Origin: Glycomyces terrestris
GTDB taxonomy: Bacteria; Actinomycetota; Actinomycetes; Mycobacteriales; Micromonosporaceae
Direction: 5' to 3'
Length of the DNA: 64,000 nt
Assembly (NCBI RefSeq): GCF_003933745.1
Contig: NZ_RSEB01000003.1
Span: forward strand, 372,001 to 436,000
Shown piece by piece: positions 34,447 through 42,699 of the stretch (within the stretch, counting starts at the first letter, position 1; the number at the start of each line of letters is the position of its first letter). Made by a program: the position numbers and the translations under genes. The notes below the pieces were generated by a model that did not search any database, was not told the DNA's origin, and saw only the letters and a list, made by a program, of their open reading frames with translations.

Positions 34447-35631
34447 ATGTTCGATGCACACCTGCTGCGGGATCTGACGCCGCAGGTCCTGGGGGTCCTC
34501 GTCCGCCGCGGAGCCGACTTCGCGGCGGCCGAGGACGCCGTCCAGGACGCGCTCGTCGAGGCCGTGCGCCGCTGGGACGCGGCCGCGCCCGACGACCCGA
34601 AGGGCTGGCTCGTCACCGTGGCGTGGCGCCGGTTCCTCGACGCCCGCCGCTCGGCCTCGGCGCGGGCGATGCGCGAGGTGCACGTCCACCGCGAGCCCGC
34701 GCCCGGCCCGGCCGAGCAGGCCGACGACACGCTGCTCCTGCTGAGCCGCTGCTGCCACCCGGCGCTCACGCCCGCCTCGGCGATCGCGCTGACGCTGCGC
34801 GCCGTCGGCGGGCTCACCACCTCGCAGATCGCGCGCGCGTTCCTGGTGCCCGAGTCGACGATGGCGCAGCGCATCTCACGCGCCAAGCGGACCCTCGCGG
34901 GCGAGCGGTTCGAGCGGCCCGGGGACGTGCGCGCCGTGCTGCGGGTGCTCTACCTGATGTTCGACCAGGGCTTCATGTCAGCGGCCGTCGCGGACGAGCG
35001 CGGCGGCACCGACCTGGCCGCGGAGGCGATCCGCCTGGCGCGCCAGCTCGTGGCGTCCGTGCCGGACGACCCCGAGGCCGCCGGCCTGCTCGCGCTCATG
35101 CTCCTGCACCACGCGAGGCGTGACGCCCGCACCGACGCCGCCGGGGACCTCGTGCCCCTCGCGGACCAGGACCGGTCCCGCTGGGACACCGCGATGATCG
35201 CCGAGGGCGTGGCGGTCCTCCAGGGCGCGCTCGCGCACGACCGGCTCGGGGAGTACCAGGCGCAGGCCGCGATCGCGGCGCTCCACGACGACGCGGCGTG
35301 CGCGGAGGAGACCGACTGGCCGCAGATCCTCGAGTGGTACGACGAACTCGTGCGGCTCGACCCCGCCCACCCGGTGGTGGCCCTGAACCGCGCGGTCGCG
35401 GTCGGGCACGTCGACGGCCCGCTGGCCGGGCTGCGGCTGGTCGAGGCGCTCGACCCGGCGCTGCCGCGCCGCGACGCGGTCGCCGCGTACCTGCACGAGC
35501 GGGCCGGGAACGCGGCTGAGGCCGCGCGGCTGTACGCGCGGGCGGCGCGGAGCGCGCCCAGCTCGGCCGAGATGGGCCACCTGCTCAGGCAGGCGGCCCG
35601 GCTGAACCGGGCGCGCTCCGGATCGGATTGA
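34447..35631 (+). CDS. ECF42-type RNA polymerase sigma factor
   Basis: 394-residue extracytoplasmic-function sigma factor. Region 2 (DFAAAEDAVQDALVEAVRRWD and the following KGWLVTVAWRRFLDARR, residues about 24-65) and region 4 (LRAVGGLTTSQIARAFLVPE then MAQRISRAKRTL, about 117-150) are clear. A TPR-like C-terminal extension of about 220 residues (DUF6596) follows, replacing an anti-sigma factor as the control element in this group. Its DGPF partner immediately upstream makes the ECF42 assignment firm. ECF42 regulons typically contain DGPF genes; a second DGPF-like gene lies at 40561. Confidence 0.92.
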   Translation: MFDAHLLRDLTPQVLGVLVRRGADFAAAEDAVQDALVEAVRRWDAAAPDDPKGWLVTVAWRRFLDARRSASARAMREVHVHREPAPGPAEQADDTLLLLSRCCHPALTPASAIALTLRAVGGLTTSQIARAFLVPESTMAQRISRAKRTLAGERFERPGDVRAVLRVLYLMFDQGFMSAAVADERGGTDLAAEAIRLARQLVASVPDDPEAAGLLALMLLHHARRDARTDAAGDLVPLADQDRSRWDTAMIAEGVAVLQGALAHDRLGEYQAQAAIAALHDDAACAEETDWPQILEWYDELVRLDPAHPVVALNRAVAVGHVDGPLAGLRLVEALDPALPRRDAVAAYLHERAGNAAEAARLYARAARSAPSSAEMGHLLRQAARLNRARSGSD

Positions 35632-35634
35632 CGC

Positions 35635-36435
35635 TCAGCGGAAGTCGTCGGCGTGCTCGGCGGCCCACTGCGCGAACGTGCGGGCGGGGCGGCCGGTCAC
35701 GGCCTCCGACGTGGGGCCCCACGCGAGGGCCTCGCCGCCGGCGAGCATGTCGAGGAGCGCGGCCGGCATGAACTGCTCGGCGACGTGCCGCGGCAGCTCC
35801 TCGACCGCGATCTCGCGCCCGATGGCCCGGCCGATCGTCGCGACCTGCTCGCGCTGCGACATGTGCGCCGGACCGTCCACGATGTACTTCTGGTACTCGT
35901 GGCCGGCGTCGAGGAGCGCGGTGAGCGCCACCTCGGCGATGTCGCGCTCGTGGATCGGGTTCACCTGCGCGTCCGGGTAGGGGACGCGCACGAGGCCCTC
36001 GGCGCGGATCGAGTCGGCCCACCACAGCGAGTTGGTGGCGAACATGGCCGGGCGCACGAAGGTCCACGCCAGGTTCGAGGCCTCGAGCGGGCGCTCGGCG
36101 GCGAGGTGCGAGGCCGCGATCGGGTTCGACTCGTCGCCGGCGGCGGACGCCGAGGACAGCAGCACGACGTGCTTGACGCCGGCCGCCTCCGCGGCGGCGA
36201 TGAAGTGCTCGATCCCTTCGTGCGCGGCGTACATGAAGACCTTCTCCACGCCGTCGAGGGCGGGGGCGAGGGTCTCGGGGGCGGTGAAGTCGACGCGGGC
36301 GGCCAGCGCGCCGCCCGGCAGCTCCGTCGCGCCGGGGACGCGGCTGGCCGCGCGGACGGGGACGCCGGCGAGGACGAGCTGCGCGATGACGTGGCGGGCG
36401 AGGGTGCCTCGCGCGCCGGTGACCAGGACGGTCAT
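35635..36435 (-). CDS. NmrA-like NAD(P)-binding protein
   Basis: 266 residues from the ATG at 36435, in an ATGA overlap with the TetR stop. It is an atypical short-chain dehydrogenase: N-terminal Rossmann motif TGARGTLARHV (GxxGxxG), then KHVVLLSSASAAGD and RPAMFATNSLWW. The SYK-type triad is not evident. NmrA-like proteins sense NAD(P) or reduce quinones (QOR2/YtfG group). Being coupled to a TetR gene suggests it answers to the ligand of that regulator. It converges on the sigma factor with a 3-bp gap. Confidence 0.87.
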   Translation of the reverse strand: MTVLVTGARGTLARHVIAQLVLAGVPVRAASRVPGATELPGGALAARVDFTAPETLAPALDGVEKVFMYAAHEGIEHFIAAAEAAGVKHVVLLSSASAAGDESNPIAASHLAAERPLEASNLAWTFVRPAMFATNSLWWADSIRAEGLVRVPYPDAQVNPIHERDIAEVALTALLDAGHEYQKYIVDGPAHMSQREQVATIGRAIGREIAVEELPRHVAEQFMPAALLDMLAGGEALAWGPTSEAVTGRPARTFAQWAAEHADDFR

Positions 36436-37088
36436 GGCGGGTTTCCTTTCGGGTGGTGTTCCGGTGCTGCGGCCAGCCGCGCGAGGATGCGCGACAGGGT
36501 GTCGCCGTAGCGGGTTTCGAACTCGGGTTCGCCGACGTCGACGCCGAAGAGGTGGCGTGCGGTGCGGCGGAAGACGGCGGGGGCGAGGACCATGCCCATC
36601 ATGGCGAGCTGGACCGCGGCCAGGTCGAGGTCGGGCGCGAAGTCGCCCTGCGCCTGGCGGGCGCGCATGCGCTCCTGCTCGGCCTCGATGTCGGCGGAGG
36701 ACTCCTCCTCCGGCTCGTCGTCGGCCAGCGACTGCCACAGCACCAGGCGCACGATCCGGGGGTCGGCGAGGTTCTTGCGCAGGTACCAGCGCATGAGCTC
36801 CTCGGGCGGCACGTCGGGGGCGTCGTGCTCCCGCTCGGCGTCGAGCCACTCGCGCTGGATCGCGCGGTACAGGCCCTCCTTGCCGCCGAAGTAGTAGCTC
36901 ACCAGCTGCTTGTTGACGCCGGCGCGCGCGGCGATGGCGCTGACGCGGGCGCCCTGGTAGCCGTTGGCGGCGAACTCGGTCAGGGCCGCGTCGAGGAGCT
37001 TCGCCTTGGTGCGCTCGGCGTCGCGGACGCGCTCCTCGGGGGCCGGCCGCCGGTTCGTCTTCGGTTCCACGCCAGCACTGTAGCACAT
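36432..37088 (-). CDS. TetR-family regulator
   Basis: 218 residues from the ATG at 37088; a GTG at 37070 or ATG at 37115 are alternatives. The helix-turn-helix reads GARVSAIAARAGVNKQLVSYYFGGKEGLYRAI, a canonical TetR reader. The C-terminal ligand domain ends in EFETRYGDTLSRILARLAAA. Its stop overlaps the NmrA-like start (ATGA), so it probably represses its own operon. The adjoining divergent region holds ATCCA...TGGAT-type dyads (37093-37124) that could be its operator. Confidence 0.88.
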   Translation of the reverse strand: MCYSAGVEPKTNRRPAPEERVRDAERTKAKLLDAALTEFAANGYQGARVSAIAARAGVNKQLVSYYFGGKEGLYRAIQREWLDAEREHDAPDVPPEELMRWYLRKNLADPRIVRLVLWQSLADDEPEEESSADIEAEQERMRARQAQGDFAPDLDLAAVQLAMMGMVLAPAVFRRTARHLFGVDVGEPEFETRYGDTLSRILARLAAAPEHHPKGNPP

Positions 37089-37092
37089 AATC

Positions 37093-37124
37093 ATCCATTT
37101 GTTTGATTGGATCATCCGCTTGGA
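37093..37124. promoter_or_regulatory. dyads upstream of the TetR/NmrA operon
   Basis: ATCCA (from 37093) recurs inverted as TGGAT about 10 bp on, and ATCCGCTTGGAT (37113-37124) is itself a short palindrome. They lie next to the minus-strand TetR start, a plausible autoregulatory site. Confidence 0.4.
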
Positions 37125-37133
37125 TAATTAGGG

Positions 37134-37163
37134 GGCAGTCACTGCCTTGTGGCAGTGACTGCC
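37134..37163 (+). promoter_or_regulatory. double palindromic operator of the leaderless TetR gene
   Basis: GGCAGTCACTGCC (37134-37146) is repeated as its reverse complement GGCAGTGACTGCC (37151-37163) after TTGT. Each arm is also a palindrome around one base, giving two tandem dyads that abut the -10 box. Confidence 0.82.
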
Positions 37164-37169
37164 TATACT
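37164..37169 (+). promoter_or_regulatory. -10 box of leaderless TetR transcript
   Basis: TATACT ends 6 nt before the ATG at 37176. With the usual 6-8 nt to the start point, transcription would begin at or next to the ATG; there is no ribosome site, so translation is probably leaderless. Confidence 0.65.
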
Positions 37170-37175
37170 TGCCGC

Positions 37176-37757
37176 ATGGACCTGAAGCACCGCAAGAAGC
37201 TCGCCGCGATGCACCGCATCCAGGAGGCGGCCCTCGACCTGTTCGAGGAGCAGGGCTTCGACGCGGTCGCCATCGAGGCGGTCGCCGCCGCGGCGGAGGT
37301 GTCGCCGCGGACCGTCTACCGCTACTTCGGAACCAAGGAGATGCTGGTCATCTGGGACGAGGCGGACGAGTTCCCGGTCAGCCCGCTCGCGGCGGAGTTC
37401 GCCGTCGCCGACCCGATCGGGATGCTGCGCGGCACCTTCCGGGCCGCGTTCGCGGCGATGGACGAGGCGCAGCTGCGCCTGATCCGGCGCCGCGTCGCCC
37501 TCATCTACCGGACCCCCGCGATCGAGGCCGCGTACCTCCTCCACTCCTACGAGAAGTCCCGCGCGATCGCGGCGGCCGTCGGGCCCGCCAGCGGCGACGC
37601 CTTCGGCACCGAGGTGTTCGTCCACGCGTTCGTGGGGGCCGTCGTCGGCGCGATGCGCCACTGGTGCCACTCCGGATTCGCCACTCCCCCTTTCACGTTC
37701 GTGGACCAGGCCCTGACCCTCCTCGAACACGGCTTCGGAAAGCGAGCTGCCCCATGA
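37176..37757 (+). CDS. TetR-family regulator (leaderless mRNA)
   Basis: 193 residues. N-terminal helix-turn-helix VAIEAVAAAAEVSPRTVYRYFGTKEMLVIWDE (about 29-60) is typical TetR; the C-terminal part is a ligand domain. The ATG follows a TATACT box by 6 nt and a double palindrome precedes the box, so it very likely represses itself and the monooxygenase gene coupled by ATGA at its 3' end. The inducer is probably a substrate of that enzyme, by analogy with other TetR-monooxygenase pairs. Confidence 0.9.
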   Translation: MDLKHRKKLAAMHRIQEAALDLFEEQGFDAVAIEAVAAAAEVSPRTVYRYFGTKEMLVIWDEADEFPVSPLAAEFAVADPIGMLRGTFRAAFAAMDEAQLRLIRRRVALIYRTPAIEAAYLLHSYEKSRAIAAAVGPASGDAFGTEVFVHAFVGAVVGAMRHWCHSGFATPPFTFVDQALTLLEHGFGKRAAP

Positions 37758-38938
37758 CCGCGGTGAAGAACGTCCTCGTCTCCGGCGCGAGCATCGCGGG
37801 ACCCGCGCTCGCCCACTGGCTGGGGCGCCGGGGCGTCCGCGCCGTCGTCCTCGAGAAGGCCCCGGCCCGCCGCACCGGCGGCTACGCGATCGACCTCCGC
37901 GGCAAGGCGGTCGACGTGGCCGAGCGGATGGGCGTCCTCGACGGCGTGCGCGCGGCCGGGACCGAGATCGCCGGGGCCAGGATGGTCGGCGCCGACGGGC
38001 GCACCCGCGCCGCGCTCGGCACCGGCCTCATCGCGCCCGAGGACCGCGACCTCGAGATCCTCCGCGGCGACCTGGTCACCCTCCTCCACGAGGCGGCCCC
38101 CGACGCCGAGTACCGCTACGGCGACTCGATCACGGCCCTGGAGGACCGCGGCGACCGCGTCGCGGTCGAGTTCGCCTCGGGCGCGGCCGAGGACTTCGAC
38201 CTCGTGGTGGGCGCGGACGGCCTCCACTCCCACACGCGCGCCCTGGCCTTCGGCCCCGAGCGCCCGTTCCGGCGCTTCCTCCAGTCGTACGTGAGCATCG
38301 CAACCGTCCCGAACCGCCTCGGCCTCGACCGCGAGGCGGTCCTGTTCAACACCCCCGGCCGCGTCGCGGCGCTCTACCACACCCCGCGGGCCGCGGGCGC
38401 CAAGGCGCTCCTGTTGCACCGCACCGGAACCGAGACGGACATCGACCGCCGCTCCCCCGCCGAGCAGCGCGCCCACCTGCGCGAGGTGTTCGCCGGGACG
38501 GGCTGGGAGACCGACCGCATCCTCGCCGACTTCGAGGACACGGACGACTTCTACTTCGACTCGGTCACCCAGATCCGCATGCCCACCTGGTCGAAGGGGC
38601 GCGTGGTGCTCCTCGGCGACGCCGGCTACTGCCCCTCACCGATGTCCGGGCAGGGCACCAGCCTGGCCCTCGTCGGCGCGTACGTCCTCGCCGAGGAGCT
38701 CGCGGCCCGCGACGAGCCCGAGGCGGCCCTCACCGCGTACGAGCGCCGCATGCGCCCCTACGCGGAAGCGAACCAGGCCATCGCCGCCCCGGGCCTCGAC
38801 TTCATCGCCCCCGCCACCGGCTTCGCGATCAAGGCGCGCAACGCGCTCCTGAAGTCGGGCCCGCTGCTGCGCCTCCTCAGCCGCTTCGACTCCAAGCTCT
38901 CGCGGGCGGCCGAGGCGATCGACCTCGACGCCCGCTGA
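37754..38938 (+). CDS. FAD-dependent monooxygenase
   Basis: 394 residues, class A flavoprotein monooxygenase fold. VLVSGASIAGPALAHWLG near 8-25 is the FAD-binding Rossmann loop (G-x-S-x-x-G variant), VVGADGLHSHTR near 153-164 is the DG motif, and VLLGDAGYCPSPMSGQGTSLAL near 291-312 is the second FAD motif. NAD(P)H-driven hydroxylation of a small aromatic or antibiotic-like substrate is the usual job (TetX, PHBH relatives). Its ATG overlaps the TetR stop, so it is under that regulator. It converges with the cellulase gene across a hairpin. Confidence 0.92.
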   Translation: MTAVKNVLVSGASIAGPALAHWLGRRGVRAVVLEKAPARRTGGYAIDLRGKAVDVAERMGVLDGVRAAGTEIAGARMVGADGRTRAALGTGLIAPEDRDLEILRGDLVTLLHEAAPDAEYRYGDSITALEDRGDRVAVEFASGAAEDFDLVVGADGLHSHTRALAFGPERPFRRFLQSYVSIATVPNRLGLDREAVLFNTPGRVAALYHTPRAAGAKALLLHRTGTETDIDRRSPAEQRAHLREVFAGTGWETDRILADFEDTDDFYFDSVTQIRMPTWSKGRVVLLGDAGYCPSPMSGQGTSLALVGAYVLAEELAARDEPEAALTAYERRMRPYAEANQAIAAPGLDFIAPATGFAIKARNALLKSGPLLRLLSRFDSKLSRAAEAIDLDAR

Positions 38939-38974
38939 GGCGCGGCCACCGGCCTCGCGGTCGGCGGCCGCGCC
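38939..38974. terminator. bidirectional stem-loop between convergent genes
   Basis: GGCGCGGCC (38939-38947) pairs with GGCCGCGCC (38966-38974); ACCG/CGGT pair inside. It fills the 42-bp gap between the monooxygenase and cellulase stops. Confidence 0.72.
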
Positions 38975-38980
38975 GTGCGG

Positions 38981-40354
38981 CTACGGCAGGTTGGCGATCA
39001 CGAAGGGCGCGTGGCCGTGGAGGTGGTTGCTCCAGCCCCCGGTGACCGGCGCGCCCGCGGACAGCAGGTTCGTGGAGTCGTTGCCGACGTCCAGTTTCCA
39101 AGCGGTCCACGAGATCTTGTTGGCGGCCATCCAGTCGACCCAGCGCTGGGCCTCGTCGAGGCAGACGCGCCCGTCGAGGCCGCCGTCGGCGGCGCTCGCG
39201 CCCCATTCGGTGACGAACAGGGCCAGGCCCGCGTTCAGCGCGGTGTTCGCCTTGTCGCGGTTCCACTGCGTGTGCGTGCACGAGTAGAAGTGCAGCGTGT
39301 ACATCAGGTTCGTGCCGGACACCGGGCTGGCGGCCGCGACGTCGACGTCCTGGGACCAGGTCGGGGTGCCGAGGACGACGAGGTTGTCGGGGTCCTGCGC
39401 GCGGATCGCGGCGACGACGGCCTGGTGGTACGCCTTCACCGTGCTCCAGGAGACCTGCTCGGGCTCGTTGTACGGCTCCCAGATGACGTTCGGCAGGTGG
39501 CCGTAGCGGTCGGCGAGGTCGGTGAAGAACGCGACCGCCTCCGACTGGTGCTGGTGCGCCTGGTGCGCATGGAAGTCGACGATCACGTAGACGCCGGCCT
39601 CGGCCGCGTTCTGGATGACGGTCTCGACCTCGGACTTCCACCGGTTCGGGTCGTCGAGGTACGCGCCCGCGGGCTCGACGCCCATGGCGACGCGGAAGAC
39701 CTCGATGTTCCAGTTGTCGCGCATCCACTCCAGGGCGGAGAGGTTCTGGGCGTACGGCTGGGTCTGCCAGTGCAGCCACATGCTGGAGACGCCGCGGAGC
39801 TGGATCTCCTGGCCGTCCTCATTGCACATGTTGTTGCCGCACACGCTGAGCTTCCCGTGCCGCTCGACCGGGGTGCCGGCGGGCGGGTCGGTCGGGTCGG
39901 GGTCGGTGGGCTCGGGGTCGGTCGTCGGCTCCTGGCTGCCGCCGCCGTCGCATTCGACGCCGTTGATCGCGGCGTTCTCGATCGCGCCCGCGGTGCCGTT
40001 GGCGGTGAAGCCGAAGACCTCCCGGGTCTGCCCGGCGGCGACGGCGCCGTTCCAGCCCGCGTCGGACGCCTCGAAATGCGATCCGCTCAGGCTCTGCCCG
40101 GTGACGTTCCAGGCGCTGATGCCGGAGACAGCGCCGGTGAAGTCCCATTCGACGGTCCAGCCGTCGATCGCCTCGCCCGCGGTGATGCTGACGCTGGCCT
40201 GGAAGCCCGAGCCCCAGCTGTTCACCACCGTGTACTCGACCTCGCAGCCTTCGGCCGCGTTCGCGCCCTGCGCGGCCGCGATGGTCACGGCGCTCGCTCC
40301 GAGCGCCGCGACGGCCGCGCCGATCGCGGCCAGTCGTCGTCTTCGTCCCTGCAT
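38981..40354 (-). CDS. secreted cellulase: CBM2 plus GH5
   Basis: 457-residue extracellular endoglucanase. Signal peptide 1-34 (QGANAA), cellulose-binding CBM2 about 35-138 (paired terminal Cys37 and Cys135, surface Trp), a Pro/Thr/Asp linker about 139-162, then a GH5 catalytic domain to the end. The catalytic acid and nucleophile are E297 (NEP) and E383 (TEWG), with HAHQAHQHQ and HFYS supplying subsite residues. It hydrolyses beta-1,4-glucan (GH5_2-like by eye). A CebR-like operator lies 30-48 bp upstream, implying induction by cello-oligosaccharides. Confidence 0.93.
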   Translation of the reverse strand: MQGRRRRLAAIGAAVAALGASAVTIAAAQGANAAEGCEVEYTVVNSWGSGFQASVSITAGEAIDGWTVEWDFTGAVSGISAWNVTGQSLSGSHFEASDAGWNGAVAAGQTREVFGFTANGTAGAIENAAINGVECDGGGSQEPTTDPEPTDPDPTDPPAGTPVERHGKLSVCGNNMCNEDGQEIQLRGVSSMWLHWQTQPYAQNLSALEWMRDNWNIEVFRVAMGVEPAGAYLDDPNRWKSEVETVIQNAAEAGVYVIVDFHAHQAHQHQSEAVAFFTDLADRYGHLPNVIWEPYNEPEQVSWSTVKAYHQAVVAAIRAQDPDNLVVLGTPTWSQDVDVAAASPVSGTNLMYTLHFYSCTHTQWNRDKANTALNAGLALFVTEWGASAADGGLDGRVCLDEAQRWVDWMAANKISWTAWKLDVGNDSTNLLSAGAPVTGGWSNHLHGHAPFVIANLP

Positions 40355-40383
40355 CGGCTTGCCCTTCGATTGCGATTCCAACC

Positions 40384-40402
40384 GGGAGCGGAAGCGCTCC
40401 CA
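40384..40402 (-). promoter_or_regulatory. CebR-like operator upstream of cellulase
   Basis: Read on the minus strand: TGGGAGCGCTTCCGCTCCC. It has the TGGGAGCGCT half of the CebR box TGGGAGCGCTCCCA, followed by a second half displaced a few bases. GGGAGCG and CGCTCCC arms are inverted around 4 bp. CebR is a LacI-type cellobiose-sensing repressor; its gene is not in the window. Confidence 0.75.
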
Positions 40403-40560
40403 GTCAACATATCGAAGTTTGCCAATGCTTTGCCGCCGCGTCAAGCGGGCAGGGGCGCGCAGCGGGCGAGCCTCCAACGAACCCGGGACAGTCCGCCGCG
40501 CGTTCGCGAAGGGGCGCAGGGAGGCAGGGGCGCCGCCCGAGGGCGGCGCCCCTGGAACCA

Positions 40561-40935
40561 CTACTCGGGGTTCTCCTGGAGGGCGCGGACCTCGATGCGG
40601 GAGCCGAGCGCTGCCGAGGCCTGCTCGGCCCACGCGAGGGCCCGCTCCTGGTCCGGCGCTTCGATGATCCAGAAGCCGCCCACGTACTCGGCGGCCTCCG
40701 TGAACGGGCCGGGCGTGCGGGTCGGGGTCGCGCCGGTGGCGTCGACGGTGACCGCGGTCGACGGCGGGTGGAGCCCGCCGGCGGTGACGAACGCGCCGGC
40801 CTCGACCAGGTCGGTGTTGAACTTGCCGACGGCGGCCATCACGGCCTCGAGCTCGGCGGGGTCCATCTCCTGCATCGACTCCATGGTCGGCTCTTCGGCC
40901 GCGTCGTGCGGCAGCGTGAGGAAGTACTGGGTCAT
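40561..40935 (-). CDS. YCII/DGPF-like protein
   Basis: 124 residues with a dimeric alpha-beta-barrel YCII fold. The motif reads TPGPFTEAAEYVGGFWIIEA, a PGPF variant of the DGPF signature found in ECF42 partners. It begins MTQYFLTLPHD, as do these proteins. Function unknown. It lies 42 bp after the DUF6204 gene on the same strand, and may belong to the regulon of the ECF42 factor at 34447. Confidence 0.85.
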   Translation of the reverse strand: MTQYFLTLPHDAAEEPTMESMQEMDPAELEAVMAAVGKFNTDLVEAGAFVTAGGLHPPSTAVTVDATGATPTRTPGPFTEAAEYVGGFWIIEAPDQERALAWAEQASAALGSRIEVRALQENPE

Positions 40936-40977
40936 GGGGATCAGCTCGCAATCTGTGGTCGTGGAACAGTGGTGGAT

Positions 40978-41322
40978 TCAGCGCCGCCGTCGCGCGGCCC
41001 TGAGCTTCAGGTCCTCCACGCACACTAGGCCGACGTCGACGATCCGGCCGCTGAGGCCCCGATCGCGCAGGTCGTCCCCGGCTCGCTGCTCGGCCTCGAG
41101 GTGCGCGGCGAGGTCGGCGTCCTCGGGGCTCGCCTCCTCGGCTTCGATGAGGTACCGGAACTGGTAGCCGACCAGTTCGGGCGCGTACGTGAAGGTGCCC
41201 TCCGGGGTGAAGCGGGAGGCGAACATGTCGTGGTCGCCCTGCTCGGCGCGCAGCCGCTCCCGTTGCGCCGCGGTGAGGTCCTCGAAGCGGCCGCGGACCG
41301 TGGCGCGGTAGGTGCGGCTCAC
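40978..41322 (-). CDS. DUF6204 protein
   Basis: 114 residues. MSRTYRATVRGRFEDLTAAQRERLRAE and the following FASRFTPEGTFTYAPELVGYQFRYLIE match the DUF6204 family, common in streptomycetes and without a known function. Its ATG overlaps the stop of the upstream TetR gene (ATGA), so it is probably controlled by that regulator. A short basic tail (RAARRRR) ends the protein. Confidence 0.8.
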   Translation of the reverse strand: MSRTYRATVRGRFEDLTAAQRERLRAEQGDHDMFASRFTPEGTFTYAPELVGYQFRYLIEAEEASPEDADLAAHLEAEQRAGDDLRDRGLSGRIVDVGLVCVEDLKLRAARRRR

Positions 41323-41945
41323 GCCGCGGCCTCGCTGCGCGTGGCGGCCGCGAACAGGGCCGTGATCTCCGCGGTCGTGCGGGCGGCGTCGTCCTGGGAC
41401 GCGCTGAGCCGCGCGGCCGCGCTGTCGAGCACGGTGCGCACCGCGAACGCCATGGTCCGCGGGTCGAAGTCGCGCATCTCGCCGCGGCGCTGGCCGTCCT
41501 CGAACAGCGCGACGAGGTCGCCGAGCGAGGCGGCGGCGCGGTCGCCGTAGTACTGCGGGTCGCGCCGCCCGAAGTGCTCGACGACCGCGATGAGCGCGCG
41601 GGCCGAGTCCGGCTGCCGCGCACAGAACTCCAGGAAGGTGCGGATGTACGCGGCCAGCCGCTCGCCGCTGGGCGCGGGCGCCGCGAGGACCGCGGCGAGC
41701 TGCGGCGCGAGCGCCCCGGCCACCGAGGCGGCGACGGCCGCGGCCAGCTCGTCCTTGCCGGCGTAGTTGCCGTGCACGGCGCCGCGGCTGAAGCCCGCGT
41801 GCTCCGCGACGGCGTTCAGCGACGTCCCGGCGACGCCGGCCCGCGCGTACAGCTCGATCGCGGCCGCGACGAGCCGCTGGCGCGTCGCCTCCTGGCTCTC
41901 CCTGCGCGTCAGCCTCCCGGCCGGCGCGGTGGTCTCCCGGTTCAC
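41319..41945 (-). CDS. TetR-family regulator
   Basis: 208 residues. HTH segment TSLNAVAEHAGFSRGAVHGNYAGKDELAAAV (about 41-71) is typical TetR; the C-terminal domain is helical (ligand/dimer). It is coupled by ATGA to the DUF6204 gene. Dyads of GATAC/GTATC type in the 49-bp gap before its start (41954-41989) look like its own operator. No known target beyond its operon can be read from sequence. Confidence 0.9.
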   Translation of the reverse strand: MNRETTAPAGRLTRRESQEATRQRLVAAAIELYARAGVAGTSLNAVAEHAGFSRGAVHGNYAGKDELAAAVAASVAGALAPQLAAVLAAPAPSGERLAAYIRTFLEFCARQPDSARALIAVVEHFGRRDPQYYGDRAAASLGDLVALFEDGQRRGEMRDFDPRTMAFAVRTVLDSAAARLSASQDDAARTTAEITALFAAATRSEAAA

Positions 41946-41953
41946 GCGATTCA

Positions 41954-41989
41954 GGATACAGGTCGGTATCTGGATGTCAAGCTGTATCC
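41954..41989 (-). promoter_or_regulatory. operator-like dyads upstream of TetR
   Basis: GGATACAG (41954-41961) is inverted as CTGTATCC (41982-41989); the inner GATAC...GTATC (41955-41970) is a second dyad. The set abuts the TetR start at 41945 and the end of the AHSA1-type gene. Confidence 0.65.
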
Positions 41990-41994
41990 GAGAT

Positions 41995-42699
41995 TCAGTC
42001 GCGGTCGTGCCACCAGTCGGTCCAGCGCTGCTCCAGGGCCTTGAACTCGGCGTCGGGGAGGCCGAAGGTGCTCAGGACGGCCATGGCCGTGTCGGAGCCG
42101 GGCGCGCCGGCGACCGCCAGCAGGCCCGGGCCCCAGGCGTCGACGGTGACGCCGAGCTGCCGCGGGGAGCGGAACCAGACGTCGCCGGCGAGGTCCATCG
42201 CCGGGGCGGCGTAGGGCGCGCCGGGCGGGGCGTCCTGGCCGTCGAGGCCGAGCCGCGCGAGGACGGCGCGGCGGGGCGTGGCGGGGGCGCTGAAGAAGAG
42301 CGTGCGGCGCGCGGCGCCGCGGGGGCGCTCGAGCGCGAACCGGAGCTGGTGCAGGAAGGTGATCCAGCCTTCGGTCACCTCGTCGTAGTAGGCGTCCCAG
42401 TCGGCGTCGCCCGAGAGCGGGGCGCGGGTGAGGACGACGCGGGCGCCGTCGGCGTGCGGTTCGACGGCGAACCGGTCGCCGCCGTTGGCGGTGAGGAGGC
42501 GGCGCGCGGGGTCCTCGTGGACGTCGGTGAAGTAGATCGAGTCGATCTCGGCGTCGAGCGCGGCGGTGTCGCCGCCGCTGTCCCAGCCGTGCCACTGCCG
42601 GAGGGCGTCCCGGTCGCGCAGCGCGTGCCACACCTCGTCGGCGGGGGCCGCCACGACGACCTCGATCCGCGGCGTCGTCGGCGTGCTGTCGTCAGTCAT
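41995..42699 (-). CDS. SRPBCC/AHSA1-domain protein
   Basis: 234 residues from the ATG at 42699. START-like SRPBCC fold: opening RIEVVVAAPADEVWHALRDRDALRQWHGWD and the closing EGWITFLHQLRFALE are the usual AHSA1 motifs, followed by an extra C-terminal module of about 90 residues. SRPBCC proteins bind hydrophobic ligands; many are encoded next to an ArsR repressor, as here. The ArsR gene overlaps its start by 8 nt. Probable role: ligand binding or detoxification under ArsR control. Confidence 0.87.
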   Translation of the reverse strand: MTDDSTPTTPRIEVVVAAPADEVWHALRDRDALRQWHGWDSGGDTAALDAEIDSIYFTDVHEDPARRLLTANGGDRFAVEPHADGARVVLTRAPLSGDADWDAYYDEVTEGWITFLHQLRFALERPRGAARRTLFFSAPATPRRAVLARLGLDGQDAPPGAPYAAPAMDLAGDVWFRSPRQLGVTVDAWGPGLLAVAGAPGSDTAMAVLSTFGLPDAEFKALEQRWTDWWHDRD

